NCBI GenBank assembly: GCA_030597485.1
Contig: JAUVRU010000145.1
Location: 1-6,171 of the forward strand
Length of the DNA stretch: 6,171 nucleotides
Origin: Anaerolineae bacterium
GTDB lineage: Bacteria > Chloroflexota > Anaerolineae > 4572-78 > NAK82
Direction of reading: 5' to 3'
Each line of letters starts with the position of its first letter. Positions within the stretch are counted from its first letter, which is position 1. Under the pieces are notes generated by a model. That model made no database searches, had not been told where the DNA came from, and was given only the letters and a program-made list of their open reading frames with translations. Both the position numbers and the translations under genes were made by a program. Positions 5,473 to 6,171 of the stretch are shown here, one piece after another.

Positions 5473-6066
5473 GTGTCAATCACCTGTATCATCCCGGCCA
5501 AATCCTACGTGCTGTCAAAATCCCGCCTGGCGGTCTGTCTTTCCCGCCAGCAGCGGATAGATCTCAGCCGCTGGTTGCTGCAACGCACCCTGCGGCTGGT
5601 GCGGCCCCTGTTCTTTCAGGTGATTGTAGTCAGCGGCGACCAGAAACTGCTGAGGGAGATTCAAGACCAGAACGTTTGCGCCCTGGCGGAAGACATCCCC
5701 GGACTGAATCCGGCACTGACCCAGGCAGCTGAGGTTGCCTCCTCCAGGGGTGCCAGTGGCATCTTCGTTTTGCCGGCGGATTTGCCCCGCCTCGGAGCCG
5801 GCGATGTCGAGGCCATCCTCAGATTGGGAGCCGCATCGCCAGCGGTGGTCATTGCCCCCTGCCGACACGGCACCGGTACCAATGCTCTCTTGCTGCGTCC
5901 CCCTCACGCCATCCCGTTTGCCTTTGGCCTGAACAGCTTCTCCGCACACAGCAATCTGGCCCGGATTGCGGACATACAGCCCGTTGTCTATCGTGCCCCC
6001 AACGTAGCGCTCGACCTGGATACGCCTGCCGATTGGGAGTTGATCTATTCCCAGATTCCAATTTGA
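5473..6066 (+). CDS. cofC: F420 guanylyltransferase CofC (2-phospho-L-lactate / PEP guanylyltransferase)
   Basis: CofC (FbiD) condenses GTP with 2-phospho-L-lactate in archaea, or with phosphoenolpyruvate in several bacteria, to make the donor used by CofD. The 197-residue product has a GT-A-like nucleotidyltransferase fold: N-terminal CIIPAKSYVLSKSRLA (5-20), VIVVSGD (50-56), the metal-site LPADLPRL (99-106), PCRHGTGTNALLLRPP (129-144), FGLNSFSAHSNLA (151-163) and ALDLDTPADWEL (179-190). Length is usual for the family. The start is a GTG, the only plausible start after the in-frame stop at 5428-5430, and no good Shine-Dalgarno precedes it, so initiation may be weak. The sequence alone does not settle which three-carbon substrate is used. 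Confidence 0.93.
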   Translation: MSITCIIPAKSYVLSKSRLAVCLSRQQRIDLSRWLLQRTLRLVRPLFFQVIVVSGDQKLLREIQDQNVCALAEDIPGLNPALTQAAEVASSRGASGIFVLPADLPRLGAGDVEAILRLGAASPAVVIAPCRHGTGTNALLLRPPHAIPFAFGLNSFSAHSNLARIADIQPVVYRAPNVALDLDTPADWELIYSQIPI

Positions 6067-6091
6067 CATTTGATTCGATCATGATTAGCAT
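6063..6091 (+). promoter_or_regulatory. promoter overlapping the cofC stop, leaderless start
   Basis: TTGACA (6063-6068) overlaps the TGA stop of cofC. A 17-base spacer leads to TAGCAT (6086-6091), which matches the -10 consensus at four of six positions. Standard spacing puts +1 at 6098, the A of the next gene's ATG. No Shine-Dalgarno is visible before that ATG, which fits a leaderless mRNA. Confidence 0.6.
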
Positions 6092-6097
6092 AGCCCT

Positions 6098-6171
6098 ATG
6101 AAACAGCATTGTCTGGTCATTGTATCACTGCTGGCAGCCTTCTTCCTGACCGGTTGTGAAGACCAACCCCA
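6098..6171 (+). CDS. N-terminus of a putative lipoprotein (partial, cut at right edge)
   Basis: Only 24 codons are visible, but they form a clear lipoprotein signal peptide: MKQHC, a hydrophobic core (LVIVSLLAAFF, residues 6-16) and the lipobox LTGC ending at Cys20, followed by acidic EDQP. Signal peptidase II would cleave before Cys20, leaving a lipid-anchored protein on the outer face of the membrane. The EDQP after Cys fits a released or surface-exposed linker. The mature domain is outside the window, so function is unknown. It lies 31 bases after cofC but has its own promoter, so it need not belong to the F420 operon. Confidence 0.7.
   Translation, partial: MKQHCLVIVSLLAAFFLTGCEDQP

Overview
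The window looks like ordinary core chromosome from a bacterium of moderately high GC, most likely a member of the Chloroflexota. That placement is inferred from three things: the gene set, the presence of coenzyme F420 genes, and a short SepIVA-like coiled-coil protein encoded next to a DUF177/YceD gene and rpmF. It could not be tested here by a search, and Actinomycetota share parts of this gene order.

Layout. Positions 1-4055 are read leftward: fumC (class II fumarase, 4055-2655), a SepIVA/DivIVA-like coiled-coil protein (2591-2064), a gene-free but strongly structured gap (about 1659-2063), a DUF177/YceD protein (1622-1053), rpmF (ribosomal protein L32, 1035-838) and fabD (malonyl-CoA:ACP transacylase, from 757 and cut by the left edge). 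A divergent intergenic region (4056-4376) carries promoters for both sides. Positions 4377-6066 are read rightward: cofD and cofC, the two enzymes that build the phosphoenolpyruvyl- or phospholactyl-linked part of coenzyme F420. The start of a lipoprotein gene (from 6098) runs off the right edge.

How the genes fit together. DUF177-rpmF-fabD is a growth-linked operon joining 23S rRNA/50S assembly to fatty acid synthesis. The SepIVA-like gene just upstream would add an envelope or division factor to that set. cofD and cofC act in successive steps: CofC makes the activated GDP intermediate and CofD transfers it to Fo. The Fo synthase and F420 glutamyl ligase genes are not in the window.

The most notable signals are regulatory. 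Two leftward promoters are perfect TTGACA-17-TATAAT matches. One lies just past the fumC stop and drives the SepIVA-like gene. The other ends at the ATG of the DUF177 gene and predicts a leaderless mRNA. A third promoter, TTGACA-17-TAGCAT, overlaps the cofC stop codon and places +1 on the ATG of the lipoprotein gene, again predicting a leaderless message. The gap between the SepIVA-like and DUF177 genes holds about 200 bases of long, partly mutually exclusive stem-loops that match no RNA family I can name. I saw no mobile element, CRISPR array, tRNA or rRNA.
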